From Arcobacter venerupis (GTDB lineage: Bacteria; Campylobacterota; Campylobacteria; Campylobacterales; Arcobacteraceae), in the NCBI RefSeq assembly GCF_013201665.1, contig NZ_CP053840.1, positions 1,178,001 to 1,242,000 on the forward strand: a stretch of DNA of 64,000 nt, read 5' to 3'. Numbering within the stretch: the stretch's first letter is position 1; every line of letters begins with the position of its first letter. The notes under the pieces are model-generated. The model made no database searches and was not told the origin of the DNA. It saw only the letters and a list, made by a program, of their open reading frames with translations. Below, piece after piece: positions 63,208 through 64,000 of the stretch. The translations under genes were made by a program, and so were the position numbers.

Positions 63208-63289
63208 GTTAAAAATAAATTAATATTGAAATAATCATTCTATCAAAGAGAAATGGCTAAAATTCTATAAAATTATTAATAGGATTGGT

Positions 63290-64000
63290 ATGAATACTTT
63301 TTTCTCAATAGAAGAACTTAAAAATTATGCTTTTATAGTAATAGGTTCGATATTTCTATCTCTATCAGTAGTTGGTTTTTTTGCACCTAATGAACTTATT
63401 ACTGGTGGTTCTGCTGGACTTGCATTATTAATTCACTATATGACAAATCTAACTATTGGAACAATTATTGTTTTGATTAATTTCCCCCTAATATTAATAG
63501 GGATTAAATATCTTGGAAAAATGTTTGCTGTTCGAACTATTCTTACTATTATTTTAATATCTGTATTTATTGATTTTTTAACTCAAATAGTTCATGTAAA
63601 ACCTTTTGTTATTGATGATGCTTTGGGCGCAATATTTGGTGGTATTTTTGTTGGTATTGGTTTGGCTTTTACTATAAAAGGTAATTCAACAGCTGGTGGC
63701 TCAACAATATTAGCAAGAATTATTTCATCAAAAACAGAGATTAAACCTGGTCAAGTTATTTTGGTTATTGATTTTTTGATTATTTTTTCATCTTTATTTA
63801 TACTTGAAGATACAAAAAAAGTATTATGGAGTATAGTTAGTATTTATATAACTGCAAAAATAATTGATATTATTTTAACAGGTAATCTAAATAAAAAAGT
63901 AGTATATCTAGTAACTCAAAAAACTCAAATTCTTAAAGAAATAATTAGAGAAGAATTAGGTCCAGAAGGAACAATAATAAAAGGTGATGGACTTTTTGAT
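63290..64000 (+). CDS. YitT family membrane protein (3' end outside window)
   Basis: The first 237 residues of a YitT/DUF161-DUF2179 family protein. Five or six membrane helices include SLSVVGFFAPNELITGGSAGLALLIHY, a well conserved family segment, NFPLILIGIKYLGK, and IKGNSTAGGSTILARIISSKTEIKPGQVI. A soluble C-terminal region begins at NLNKKVVYLVTQK, the start of DUF2179, and runs out of the window. Transport of an unknown small molecule or ion is likely. The start ATG at 63290 follows AGGA at 5 nt. Confidence 0.85.
   Translation, partial: MNTFFSIEELKNYAFIVIGSIFLSLSVVGFFAPNELITGGSAGLALLIHYMTNLTIGTIIVLINFPLILIGIKYLGKMFAVRTILTIILISVFIDFLTQIVHVKPFVIDDALGAIFGGIFVGIGLAFTIKGNSTAGGSTILARIISSKTEIKPGQVILVIDFLIIFSSLFILEDTKKVLWSIVSIYITAKIIDIILTGNLNKKVVYLVTQKTQILKEIIREELGPEGTIIKGDGLFD

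Noticed and set aside
1-64000. CRISPR arrays, IS elements, integrases, tRNA or rRNA genes
   Set aside because: I saw no regularly spaced direct repeats, no transposase-like reading frame and no tRNA cloverleaf or rRNA segment in the window.

Overview
The window is a strongly AT-rich, gene-dense bacterial chromosome segment, cut at both ends. Gene content points to Campylobacterota, most likely an Arcobacter/Aliarcobacter-type organism. The indicators are AcnB, an RND transporter next to MlaC/MlaA genes, a class D beta-lactamase of the intrinsic OXA type, many cytosolic PAS/REC signalling proteins, extended -10 promoters of the form TGnTATAAT without a clear -35 box, and a complete fatty-acid beta-oxidation operon, which most Campylobacterota lack. 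The assignment is inference from gene content; no rRNA or tRNA gene is present.

Layout. 0-8.5 kb (minus strand): a DUF302 fragment, an unknown helical protein, a soluble PAS chemoreceptor ending in a CheR-docking-like pentapeptide, a double-receiver/double-PAS HD-GYP protein, a histidine kinase/response regulator pair, and a YcaO protein. 8.6-14.2 kb: a small unknown gene, an ATPase + HNH nuclease pair of Septu (PtuAB) type, a DEAD-box RNA helicase with a structured leader, and a class D beta-lactamase. 14.3-25 kb: two tandem REC-PAS-coiled-coil paralogues (the second with a dead receiver), aldose epimerase, MOSC protein, ArgD, a glutamine amidotransferase, an Ada-like methyltransferase, GlyA, and a Kef-type antiporter. 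25-34 kb: a cell-wall amidase with a probable leaderless mRNA, an RMD1/DUF155 protein, MFS and BCCT transporters, a GH17-GT2 glucan synthase, RraA, and a methyltransferase. 34.2-37.7 kb: a compact thiol-redox operon (DsbB, DsbA-like, TlpA-like lipoprotein, three unknowns). 37.7-43 kb: HAD phosphatase, an intergenic region with a candidate attenuator or sRNA, LOG protein, and a lipid-trafficking operon (MlaA, MlaC, RND). 43.1-46.2 kb: YebC and a second ATPase + HNH-like pair whose nuclease has lost its zinc cysteines. 46.2-55.8 kb (minus): fadD-fadA/I-fadB/J-fadE and a PlsC-alpha/beta-hydrolase fusion. 56-58.6 kb: a NACHT-type STAND ATPase with pentapeptide-like C-terminus whose full reading frame appears to start at an AUA codon. 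58.7-64 kb: zinc-ribbon membrane protein, small acidic protein, peptide deformylase, a hotdog thioesterase, acnB behind a promoter rich in TTGTACA palindromes, and the start of a YitT membrane protein.

Three separate anti-phage-type loci (9.1-11.7, 44.0-46.2 and 56.0-58.6 kb) sit singly among housekeeping genes rather than in one island. Several convergent gene pairs share a hairpin that contains the stop codon of one or both genes, so termination signals are partly encoded in coding DNA. The points most worth a second look are the AUA-start NACHT gene, the zinc-less HNH pair, the TGTACA sites before acnB, and the promoter-leader-terminator unit at 38.35-38.47 kb carrying a CUCCUCCU anti-Shine-Dalgarno stretch.
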